Positions 11,395-21,359 of a stretch of 64,000 nt of DNA are shown here, in pieces. Under the pieces are notes generated by a model. That model was not told the origin of the DNA. It was given only the letters and a program-made list of their open reading frames with translations, and made no database searches. Position 1 is the first letter of the stretch, and each line of letters starts with the position of its first letter. The translations under genes and the position numbers were made by a program. The stretch is from Cydia pomonella (Eukaryota > Arthropoda > Insecta > Lepidoptera > Tortricidae), in NCBI RefSeq assembly GCF_033807575.1, contig NC_084704.1:28125968-28189967 (forward strand). Reading direction: 5' to 3'.

Positions 11395-11560
11395 TAAATT
11401 ATCTGGTCGTTTTAGTGGGAGGGGGGGGGGGGTGTTATTTGGCTATGTTTCTGAAAGTTATAAAGATAGACGAAAGGCAGTAGTGTCAAAAGATGCAGGA
11501 ACTTGCGGGGTATCGTATGGTACCAAATTTTCATTTGTTTATTTTGATTTTTCCTTGTCC
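11395..11560 (+). repeat. Dispersed repeat, copy 2 of 2, with a poly-G run
   Basis: Matches 10160-10310 (ctgaaagtt..agatagacgaaaggcagt..caaaagatgcagga..tatcgtatggtacc). It contains a run of about a dozen G near 11418 where the other copy has gggggag. The small plus-strand open frame here is not a gene. Confidence 0.6.
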
Positions 11561-11569
11561 ATTCGTTTT

Positions 11570-12940
11570 TATATATGAGGTAATAATTCAATTACATTAA
11601 AAACTGAGATAAGTCAGCGTTGACAATGGTTTCCTGTAGGCATATATGCGTCGCCAACTGCGCAATGCGACGCCTAAACGGGTACACATATTATCAACCA
11701 CAGTTTAGTTATGTTGTGCGATCGTTTTAATGTAATAATAAAATTGAAAAACTTCAACACCACAAGCGGCATTCTTCTCCACTTTATTTACAATAGCTCT
11801 TGCTACGCCAGCTGGGGCCGATTTACGGGTATCCATTTATCCGTGAATGTGTTCTAGCTGGTGTATTACATAAAACTTGTCTTGGAGGGTCTCTGAGCTG
11901 TTGACTTCGGGCCCACGCACGCCTCCCAAAGGTCCTGAACCCAATGATCCTGTGATATGGTAATACATACAAATTGAAAAAAAAAATGGAACTCTCTCCG
12001 ATTTCAATGGACGAGCAGGTGGCTGAACTAGATACTATTAATAGTACTTTTATTTTCGATTTTCATTGTCAATGTCCGCCGATAGATGCGAGAAGCACGA
12101 ATCTGTAATTTTTTTCAGTATGATTTTTATGAAAATGTATTCTTAGTATTTGAATGACCATCGAATCAAATAGTCACTTATAATATATTACTATTTGTTT
12201 CTAGCAACTTAGGACATAGGTACATCACTGCTAGCATAAATTTTGTGACCCTGGGTACACATATTTCGTTCGTTTGCACTTTTAACTGACAAATATAACA
12301 ATGTAGACAAAAAAAATATTAATACGCTCTAATAAACATAATATATTTATTATTAAAATTGGCGCTTATTTGTGCAAAAACTGTCTGGAAATTGACTTCC
12401 AGGTGAAAAGTTTGTAGGATTCAAGCATATACTCGTATTATCTCAAAATATCGAATTGTAATATAAAAAATTGGCTATTATAATTTATTATTTTGCGGAA
12501 CCGTATTTTTACTGGGCTATATTTATATTAATATTTATTTTGCACATGATAGCACAAGAGGAAATAGCGGGTGCGATTGCCGGGCTTTACGCGCGCTTTA
12601 AATTGAAGAACAAAATCTAGTGTTTTTATACATCTATATATTGTTGATAACTTTGTTTTACTTACATACTTTGTACTTAGTTTTTTGTGTAATTTGTAAT
12701 GTGATTTGATCTGTGGTCTAAATACTCGCAACTGTTTTCTAATATGTATCTTAATATAATAATATCCTATAATAGTTCGGACGAAACATAATTATAACAC
12801 ATTGTATGTAAGGTCGATCTAGGTTAAAAATCAGAAATAGTTAATATGATATTATATGAGTATTGATAATAGCTACATTTTTATTACGGTCGCAGCAGCA
12901 TTGCTGACTAATACGCTGATAAAATCCTTGATATATTTAG
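11570..12940. other. No gene recognised
   Basis: Mostly AT-rich. A small stem (gcgtcgc..gcgacgc) lies near 11647-11674 and a moderately GC-rich patch lies at 11820-11960. The minus-strand frame at 12528-12731 has no recognisable domain. Confidence 0.4.
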
Positions 12941-13044
12941 ATAGTTGCTATTCTTAGCGCATTGCTACCGCAATTTAAACGTTAATATAGATGTCAAAAG
13001 CATAGCAAATTGCAAAATTTATATGCGCTTTACGTGTCACGCCT

Positions 13045-13440
13045 ACATTACTCCGCCGTGGCCGACGAGGTGGTGGAGAACGTTCGTCGGAAGACACGCT
13101 GAGGGTACGCCAGCTCAGTCGCGTCACTATGTGCACTTCAGTTCATTTGTGGTGCGCGTGCCGCGGCCGCTACAGGACACCATCGCAAGCGCGGACTTCT
13201 GGCCGAAGGGGGTGTGCTGTTTCGGCGGTTCCGGGGCAACCTGCCGAATCCTACGCCGAGTCAGACCACGCTACGGAGCTACGCTGTTACGTCGTCGCCC
13301 AAATCCAATGTTTAGATTGTATTTTGTTATTATTTGTGTTTTCTACTATCTTTGTATTTTTATATGTTTTGTAGTTCGCAGTGCCTTAGTAGTAATGCTG
13401 TGTAACTAATTTTAATAATAAAAAAATAAATATTCTATAT
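13045..13440 (+). other. GC-rich open segment ending at a polyadenylation-like signal; unassigned
   Basis: A sharply GC-rich block (about 13045-13310) is open in more than one frame on the plus strand. One frame gives a 154-residue product from 12945, rich in Arg, Pro, Cys and Gly and followed by a hydrophobic tail. I recognise no domain. The block is followed by a T-rich stretch, then a stop and 'aataataaaaaaataaat'. This 3' shape could be the end of a retroposed sequence or of a transcript. Overlapping open frames with no conserved motif make a real protein doubtful. Confidence 0.3.
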
Positions 13441-13728
13441 TCCATAACAACAAGTGGCCAAAAATATATGTAGTGTGAATACAACTTTACAACAAAATAT
13501 ATTACTACCTTAACAAGCCACTGAATGCATATATTTTGGATAAGTTTTCCTTAACTCGGAAGCGGCGATAGTTACATATAATTTAAACATACCGGTAACG
13601 TTCAACAAACAAACATAGGTTTCTCGCTCATTAAGTTGTCTTTAAGAGTTTTTTTAACGTCACAAATGACAACACTGCTTCGTAGAGTAACCGATCTCTA
13701 CGACAATCGTCGTTAAAAGAATTATCTA

Positions 13729-13745
13729 CTCTCTCTCTCTATCTA

Positions 13746-13807
<62 letters not shown>
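13729..13807 (+). repeat. (CT)n microsatellite
   Basis: Nearly pure CT dinucleotide repeat of about 79 bases, interrupted by 'atctatctctt' near its start. Confidence 0.95.
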
Positions 13808-13810
<3 letters not shown>

Positions 13811-14294
13811 AGTCTCTGTCAGTGTGTAAAAATAAAAAATCCCTGAAAGTCACGGAAAACGTTAGCATAACATGATTCACGAACGGAATGTTATAACAAT
13901 GCCCTTAAAATTATCATTTACCAACATAATTAAATATTTCTGAGCAGTAAAAACTCTCGTACCGTTGATCAAAACAATTTTAAGCCCTCATGCTTACAAC
14001 TTTGCTCATTATAACGTACGAGTTGGTTGAAAGCCGGTCCCTTAAAAAAGTAGTCGAGAGCTCCTTGAGTACTTCGTATCTGATTATGTTCCATTTATTA
14101 CCGCTTGTAATTATGAGAGCCTATTTATCTAACTTCTAGAGATAATATAACATAAACTTCATGTGTGCGTTTTTTACACATTTTATAACGATTTGTGTAT
14201 AGTCTAATGGCGAAATTACAATATTTTACGAATTTAAGTGATTGGTCACCTGTGAATGCCGGAATTATAGAAATATTAGGATTTATCAACTGCC

Positions 14295-14437
14295 ATATCG
14301 ATACCCTAGTTCGTACTACTCGTAAGCTCGGGGAAAATTTTGTTGTTTAATTGTACCTTATAAATAGTGCACAAAGTCTTATTTTCAACCAAAAATTTTC
14401 CCGTAATTAGTATGAATGTGAACTAGGGTATCGATAT
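14295..14437. mobile_element. MITE with perfect 18-base inverted ends
   Basis: atatcgataccctagttc (14295-14312) is the exact reverse complement of 14420-14437. A second paired block lies inside: ggggaaaattttgttg against caaccaaaaattttccc. The 143-base element carries no ORF. Confidence 0.8.
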
Positions 14438-14439
14438 CA

Positions 14440-16190
14440 CGTAAATACAGTATATTAAGAGGGATGAATAATGGTACTTTTTCTATGAAATTCCATTTCG
14501 GGAATAAACGAGTTTCCACTAACTAAATCAATAAATCATTTTGATTTTGATGTCGATATATTCTACATTTATAGGTTTCGCTTTTTTGAAAAGTTTTGTT
14601 TTTGTTTTTCAAATTTTGAAAAAAAAGGAAAATATATAACCCTAGTTTTTTATTGTGTCAATAACATACTATAAATCATGGAGAATGAAAAATATTTAGA
14701 AGTGGAAAAAGATTTTTTTCTTTATGCATGGTCGAGTAGTGCTATATTTCCCTCTTAGTTAGTCAAATAACTAGTAAAGCATTTTGATCATAAATTGCGT
14801 AGAGATCCTAGACTAGACACGTTACGCTGAAGGTAATTATGACGACAAGACGTACATTTGTCCCATTAGTTATTAATTTAGCAAAATATTCTCATATTGG
14901 TATATATGTACAATTCAGAGGCGCAACAAGCCGACCGTTTTCAACTTGTTATGCCTGTACAATTTTCATAGGTACTAACTATCTAGATTGTTCATGCAGT
15001 CATTCTAATAATCTCGACTTTTGTAACGGAGTTCATTTGCGTCAAATCCGGTAGTACGGATTTTTTGCAGACTTGTTTATAATGTTGTTTTTTTAGTTTT
15101 TTGACTAAGTTGCGTTCTCGAGGTCTCAAACTTGGATAATTCATTGGGCATGTAACTTATAATAAAATAATAAGGAAATATCAACGTGTGAGACATAATT
15201 TCGTAGGTCTTTAAAAATAGGGCTAATTTTTTTAATTTCTTTTTTAATGAAGTGTATTTTACTTTGTAAAATATCGCTGCGAAAGTCGACTAGTATATAT
15301 TCCCTCTAACTTTGAACCGGGTGTATAAAATGTATTTTAAAAAAAACAAGACAATAACGCTTAATAAATACTTTCCACGAATATTTTAAACATGATTGTT
15401 TTACCCATGACTTTATTCCGAAAAACTTATCTTCTTATTAAAAGGACATAAGTGCCGGAAATATATATGGCCTATAGCTGATACGGCTTTTATATATCAT
15501 ATGAAGATACGAAATTTTCTATTATGCGTGGCCCGATACGCAATCGGCCGGTTTTATTAATCATGAATAAAAAAAATCTTACCTTGAACAGTTATTGTAT
15601 AGAGAAGTATCCATAAAACTTTCTTAAAGTTACAAATCATTTCCTAACAATAAACTGAACAATTTAGCACTTAACACGAAACCTCTATTTGCAATGATAC
15701 CCGCTGGGTATACACTGGAATAATTATTATGAACGCAGAATTTAAACTTTTCGTAGCACAAGATACGCACACAATTCGTAGCGATGTGGACGTAGACGCG
15801 TCCGTCCGTAGCGCGCCTACGAGCCGACTGCGCGGTGCGCCCGCCAGGGTAAGAAGGACCTTTCTCCCGTCAGGATTAAAATGAAATGTTCCACTTTTCC
15901 CTATTTGTCTTGCTCAGCCAGGGATTATACCTTATTTTCGCGAGAAAAATATATAACATGGTCCGTAACAATAGGCTCTACAAATATAAATGTACGTTCA
16001 GAGATATTCGAAGGTTTTCATAGCATTTCGAGCAATAACTGTAACGTATAAATACATCCATTCAATTTCGGTTTAGATTTGGGCAATGAAGGTTCCGTAC
16101 ATTTATTTAGACTTTTGATATTTTACATGAGACCATTTTTCCAAAATATTAGACTGAAAAGAAAACCAACAAAGAGGTTTTACGTATAGT
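14440..16190. other. No gene recognised; CpG-rich patch at about 15780-15850
   Basis: AT-rich sequence except for a short CpG-rich patch (gtagacgcgtccgtccgtagcgcgcc..) followed on the plus strand by 'ccagg|gtaaga', a donor-like sequence. That combination would fit an untranslated first exon or promoter, but nothing else supports it. 15525-15555 repeats the 'ggcccgat..aatcggcc' word seen at 10885. Confidence 0.3.
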
Positions 16191-16194
16191 AGGA

Positions 16195-16545
16195 GAGAAC
16201 TGAGAGAAGAGAAGTTTGTTGAGAACCATAGATAATAGAAGACGAAAGATGCTTGGACATCTGTTACGACAAGACGAATCATAGAAGGGAAAGATGAAGC
16301 AAAGAAGAAGAAGGGGATATTAGGGTCGATATAGACTGCACGCCAACTGCAACGTCAGCATGTAGTTCCAAGTTGCAGTAGAGTTGCAGTCCGTCTGTAC
16401 CTGCCCTTAAGGAGAGAATACATGGAACGAATAAAGGAAAAACTCAACATCGTGTCGTATCAAGCTGTCAAGGAAAAGGCAGAGAACCGACATACATGAA
16501 AATCGCTCCACCGACAAAAGTCTAACTCTTAAATATATGATGATG
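16195..16545 (+). pseudogene. RTE-type non-LTR retrotransposon 3' ORF remnant
   Basis: Plus-strand translation gives RRRKMLGHLLRQDES and then, after an interruption, YMERIKEKLNIVSYQAVKEK. This is the C-terminal tail typical of RTE-like reverse-transcriptase ORFs, as also seen at 39284. Stops and a foreign segment at ~16320-16412 break the frame. It is a 5'-truncated dead fragment ending near the atgatgatg-like tail at 16540. Confidence 0.6.
16334..16391. repeat. Small inverted repeat inserted in the RTE remnant
   Basis: gactgcacgccaactgcaac pairs with the complement of gttgcagtagagttgcagtc, 20-base arms with about four mismatches. The segment interrupts an otherwise alignable reading frame, so it is probably a very short MITE that arrived later. 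Confidence 0.5.
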
Positions 16546-16549
16546 TGTT

Positions 16550-17690
16550 ATACCGTCAAATAGACCAACAACAATGAGGAAAAATTCAAGATTATAATTC
16601 GGAACACCTTGCCACGCAGTGCGGCCCTTCGTAAAGGCTTATGGCGTTTTTCATAAACGACTGTCACGTCTGATAAGCCGTGTAAGTATAATAATTTGTC
16701 CCCTAGCGTCTTTTGAGCGTCGGCGTCTAGTCAGCGCTATGGAAAATGGCGTCGCCACGCAGTTGCGCCATCTTTGCGTCGAGCAGCTGCCGTAGAGTTA
16801 GTCCCCTACTATTTACTTAGATAATGTCACTAACTGCCTTGTTGTCCGGTTAAATGATATGGTAATGGTAACCGTTCAAGTCTGAAATAAAACATTACAT
16901 TGAATTGAATTAAAGCAAATCCGCCAAAAAAAGATGTTTCCAACGTTTCAGGGTTTTAGCCGGAATCATATTTGATTTGATGTGTGCTTCTTTATTTCAT
17001 CCAGAAACTTTTTGCCGAATTCTGTTTTGGAGAAAATGATTTCTATAATAATCGAATCCCACATTTTTGTAACAATTCATTTTGTTTCTTCGAATACTCA
17101 TTTCAAAGAAACGTACTACGAAACTAAATTTAATGCAGGATATGTTTCAATGGTTTTAAAATAATTTAAAAGACTGGCAATAGAATTATTATTATTTGTG
17201 CGAGACTACAGTTCACAGAATATTTAATAAATAACTAAAAAGCCCCATTTACACGGTTCTAGAACTTACATGCAATTTTCGTCATTGCGGTAATTGGCCG
17301 ATCGACTGAATTAATTATATTCTCTAGTTAGTAATCTGGGTCTTTCCGCGTAACTCGGACATGACAACGAAAAAATAAACTATTGAATTTAGAATGTGTC
17401 TGAATGTAGAATAAAGAAATGAGGGTAGCAGAACAAATTTTATAACCTTAAGTCAATAATAAGTCAACGGTTGTCATAATTTCCGACATTGTAAGTGCTG
17501 CTTGCGGAATCAACTACGAACGTAAAATAAGTGATTATAAATATTACGACTTTAATTGATTTTTACGCAAAGAAGAGGTAAGTAACCTTTATTTATCTGT
17601 TGTCTATTAAATTATTCACGCGGTACTTTGATTACAATTATCATAAGTTGAAAGAAAATTATGTAAGAGGAGAATGAAAATTGCATGTCG
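16550..17690. other. No gene recognised
   Basis: AT-rich, with a GC-richer stretch at 16600-16800 (gcgtcggcgtctag, cgccacgcagttgcgcc). A donor-like AAGAG|gtaagt occurs at 17572-17581, upstream of the small basic ORF at 17944. It could end a non-coding first exon, but this is speculative. Confidence 0.35.
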
Positions 17691-17943
17691 TTGAGTAACG
17701 TGAGTAACGCAAAAAACAATATTTTTCATTTACTGTACTGAAGCTTTGGACAAATGAACTTATATTGAACTATGTGTATATGATTTGGCTTAGATGATGT
17801 CATTCTCGCGGTTTATTTCTCCGCAAAAGTGTTATTTTAAAGAAATACTTGACTTGAGATACTTGTAACGTGAGTCACAGTGAATCGCGTTATTGCTACT
17901 GTAAAGAGAGTAACTAAATATTTTAATGTATTTTGGAGCTACA

Positions 17944-18150
17944 ATGCCTCTATCAGCGGCAGAAAGGGCAAAAAGAAGAAGACAGAAGCTGAAAGACGAA
18001 GGAACGTATGAAGAGTATAAGAAAAAACATAGGCTTGCCGTCACTGGCATATCAAAGTGTCATATAATGTATTGGCAGTGTGGTAAGTTGGAAAAAGCAC
18101 AAATATCTCAAGCATTCGACAAAGGTGTAAAAGAAAAACCAGGTTATTAA
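17944..18150 (+). CDS. Small basic protein with MPLSAAERAKRRRQKLK start
   Basis: A 68-residue frame starts at the ATG in ctacaATGcct; an in-frame upstream ATG at 17926 is also possible. The N-terminal half is strongly basic and probably helical (AERAKRRRQKLKDEGTYEEY, then KKKHR). The C-terminal half is unrelated in character (KCHIMYWQCGKLEK..). I recall similar basic starts in uncharacterised insect proteins but assign no function. Sequence 'ttttggag' just before the ATG could act as a splice acceptor. It lies between copies 2 and 3 of the GTAACGTGAGTCAC motif. It may be a first coding exon, an intact small gene, or a decayed copy. Confidence 0.35.
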   Translation: MPLSAAERAKRRRQKLKDEGTYEEYKKKHRLAVTGISKCHIMYWQCGKLEKAQISQAFDKGVKEKPGY

Positions 18151-18162
18151 CCCCAAATTATA

Positions 18163-18190
18163 CATTATTTATTTATTTATTTATTTATAC
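18163..18190 (+). repeat. (TTTA)n microsatellite
   Basis: About six to seven TTTA units immediately after the small basic ORF. Confidence 0.85.
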
Positions 18191-18769
18191 CGAAATGGAA
18201 AAACAAGATGACATAAACCCACTAGCTGAATAAAAAAATATAATTTATAGCCTTTATACAATTTATTTTATCTAATTCTAATAATAATAAGTAAAAAATA
18301 TGCTATTTGTTTGCTAGAAATGATAAAAAAATATCAAAATATTCTAGGTAGTCGCAAGTAACGTGATTCACGAAATCGCTGTAACGTGAGTTCGTGAGGT
18401 TTTATAGTTTATTTTAATAAGTGTGTATCTTTGATTTCATTTGGTTAACTATTAAAGAAGCTTGATTATTTATGTCATTGTGTTGTTATTTTGTTAAAAC
18501 AAATTCATTCAATAATCAAAGGGAAATCAATAAACACAAAAGGCGAAAAACTCCGTGTCCATTTCTTGTAACGTGAGTCACAGAGTTATTTTCTACTTTT
18601 CTCCAATTTCCATAATTTGTTGGAGAAAAAGTACTTCGACAATTCGTTCGCAGTAATGTACTCTGTGATATTATTATCAAGTTTTCGAGGTAGAAAGCTC
18701 TTGATCTCAAATATACGTCAAGATTGTTAGGAATAGTGACTACAAAGTAACGTGAGTCACCGTGGATTT

Positions 18770-19500
18770 ACCCATCTATCGAATATTGCATGCAAGTTCT
18801 TGATCCGTCCGAATGGGGCTTAAGTTAGCTATCATAAAACATATAAACAAACTTTGCATTTCAATAAAACAAACTTCAGTGGAAACCAATACCTTCACGA
18901 AAACAAATTGTTTCCGGAAAAGTGGGTTAGGTTAAGTTAGAACTGCGACTCCCACGAATACCATCTTTTACTAGAAAAGTAGGTTAAGTATCACTATTCC
19001 GAAAATGTAATGTTCGAATAAATACTGTTCTGTGTTGTGTGAAATGAATTTACATGAGTATTGTCCAAGAAACGAAATTAGTTTTGACATTTTCGATTAA
19101 ACAATAACTAACCAAACTTAACTTATTTAAAGTAAAAAAAAAAATTAAACGATTATTTTACAATATGAAAATGCTTAAGTAGGTACTTGAAAAATATCCT
19201 GTGAAATTAAATTCTATAAAAAAATTGTCGCCAAAACAAGGAAATAGGATAGAGAACAAGAAATATAGTAAATATGGATAATGGCTTTTACTCACGTTTT
19301 GTTGCGATGACGGGTTTTAGGGTGCTCTTATCGTAATGATTTTTTGTACGCGTGATCAGAAAGTGTTAAAGCACGCATTATAATTATAGATCGTGTTATT
19401 CGTGAAGACGCTTACCTTTACCCGTATTACCATGTTATTAAAGGTCAAATTTGTCAAATCTGCGCGTCATCGTGGATGACACGAACTATAAAGCGATAGC
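18770..19500. other. No gene recognised
   Basis: AT-rich. It contains gttaggttaag words near 18925 that resemble, but do not form, a TTAGG telomere-type repeat. Confidence 0.4.
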
Positions 19501-19504
19501 ATAA

Positions 19505-19690
19505 CTAGCTGTTGCCCGCGACTTCGTACGCGTGGATTTCTATGTTGGTGGTTATATACATGAGCATAGAACATTATGCAGCAAAAGGTAGCAGTAGGGA
19601 CGGTTAATCACTTGTTAATAATTATATAACGCATGAGATTTGAGTAACACAACCTACGACGTTTCAAGACCCTAAGTGAAAAAAATTGTT
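19505..19690 (+). repeat. Lead-in part of the GCTGAAAT-family element
   Basis: It begins 'agctgttgcccgcgacttcgtacgcgtgga', closely like the lead-in at 7930, and runs into 'gacgtttcaagaccctaag'. The matching downstream units resume at 20655. The intervening 19870-20620 is occupied by a non-LTR remnant in the opposite orientation, suggesting a later insertion. Confidence 0.5.
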
Positions 19691-19869
19691 CTCAAAATAA
19701 TCCGTCTCAATCCCTTCAGAAGAAATTCAAGTCCACTATTCCAATCGAATGCAAACTTTGGGTTTAAAGATTTTTTATTACTCATAAAGAACAAAAATTC
19801 ACTTACAATGAGCTTAAACTATAAACAATTTCATACATGGTTTACAGTCACATCCAGCTAGTCGATGAT

Positions 19870-20620
19870 ACTTAATATACATTATCACTGATATATTTCT
19901 TCAACTTGGTTTTAAACATTTTTAATGATTTGCAATTTTTCACTTCACTAGGTAAGTTATTGTACATCTGAGCTCCCTCGGACGTGATGTTTCTTTTGCC
20001 GTATCTGTGTTTAAATAATTTAATTTTGTATGGAATTTAATATTTGTATGTACTTTATTTGTTAGGATTTTTTGAATTAAGATACAAGTAGTATAAGTGT
20101 ATAGTTGTTTTATATTGAATAGTTTGGTTTTTGGTAAAGTGTTTTGATATTGATAAGGTAGTTATACTTGAATAAGGATTTTATTAATTTGATTTGTGAC
20201 CTTTGTAAAATTATTAAGTTGGTTTTGGCATCACAACCCCATATTTCGACTAGATATTCTAAATTACACTTTACTAAAGAGTTGTATACAGTCATACGTA
20301 CTTTAAGAGGGACACATTCAGCAATTTTACGAAGTGCACCAGTTAAGGCGGTTAATTTAGATCTTACGTGTTTAATGTGTTCCTTCCAGTTTAATTTATC
20401 ATGTAGGTGGAGTGGAGGCCAAGGTATTTTTCATGATGGGAACGATGAATTATTTCGCTATGCTATCGCTATGGTTATGTTATGGTTAAGAGCGGAAGCT
20501 GGAAGATTTTTTGCGGCAAATATCATAAAAGAAGTTATTTTAATGTTAATAGTTAATTGATTGTGCTGACACCAAGTATGAAATTTGTCCAAGTCGAGCC
20601 CTTTTTTCACCAATTTAATC
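19870..20620 (-). pseudogene. Decayed non-LTR retrotransposon, ORF2 C-terminal part
   Basis: Minus-strand frames give LDLDKFHTWCQHNQLTINIK (20540-20600) and, further on, VYNSLVKCNLEYLVEIWG followed by ILQRSQIKLIKSLFKYNYL (20110-20295). A Tyr-Asn/Lys..EYxxxxW..LQRxQ arrangement after the polymerase is typical of jockey/CR1-like ORF2 ends. Stops and frameshifts separate the pieces, and matching residues can be followed to about 19870. Upstream polymerase motifs are absent, so the copy is 5'-truncated. Confidence 0.65.
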
Positions 20621-20654
20621 CAATATCCGTTAAACCCTTTTTTCACCAATTTAG

Positions 20655-21335
20655 GGGATTAATACAAACTTTCAATTAACGCCATTTTAACTCCCTTGGG
20701 GACTTAATTTCTAAAAACGCTGAAATCACTTTTCTTGTTTCCTCTTATTATGTCTTTTTAACAACATTTCAAGATCTATTTATAAAAAAAATTCGTTCCC
20801 GATGCAAACATACAACCCTTTTTCTCTCAACCTCTATTTAACCCTTTTAGAGGATGAATTTTTAAAACGCTGAAATAACTTTCTTGAATTCTAACAATTT
20901 GCCTTTATACAAAGTTTCAAGTCCCGCACTGAAAAAAATTTTTGAACTCCATACAAACTTTCAACCCCTTTTTCACTACCTTGGGGGATGGATTTTCAAT
21001 AACGCTTAAAAATTGTTGATTCTCTTTTAATCAATATACGAAGTTTCAAGTTCCTAGATTAACTTAAATTTTAAACCTCATACAAATTATCAACCCCTTT
21101 TAACTCATTTCGGGGATGAATTTAATAAAACGCTCAAATAACTTTTCTGCATTCTAATAATATGCTGTGATACAACGATTCAAGTCCCGCACTCACAAAA
21201 ATATTTGATCTCCATACAAACTTTCAACCCCTTTTTTACCCCGTAAGGAAGTGAAATTTTAAAAAATGATGAAATCGCTTTTCTTGTGTTTTAATTGCCT
21301 TATGCCTACGTACAAAGTTTCAAATCCTGCAGTAT
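20655..21335 (+). repeat. Tandem array of about five GCTGAAAT-family units
   Basis: Units of about 126-150 bases are marked by aaaacgctgaaat-like words at about 20713, 20863, 21001, 21127 and 21262. Each is preceded by a 'ccccttttt..gggga(t)ga' segment and followed by 'caaagtttcaagtcc' and 'ctccatacaaactttcaac'. The array ends in a (TA)n run at 21332-21350. Small frames inside are not genes. Confidence 0.7.
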
Positions 21336-21359
21336 ATATATATATATATGTAGATTAGG

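Larger units (their letters stand above)
17695..18760 (+). promoter_or_regulatory. Array of six GTAACGTGAGTCAC motifs
   Basis: Copies begin at 17695 (one mismatch), 17865 (exact), 18358 (one mismatch), 18381 (last bases changed), 18568 (exact) and 18747 (exact), all on the plus strand. The motif contains TGAGTCA, the known AP-1/bZIP consensus, overlapping an ACGTGA word; GTGAGTCAC is itself palindromic around its central base. Three exact 14-mers in about 1 kb are far beyond chance. Whether they are binding sites, remnants of an internally repeated element, or repeated coding text is not resolved. Confidence 0.45.
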
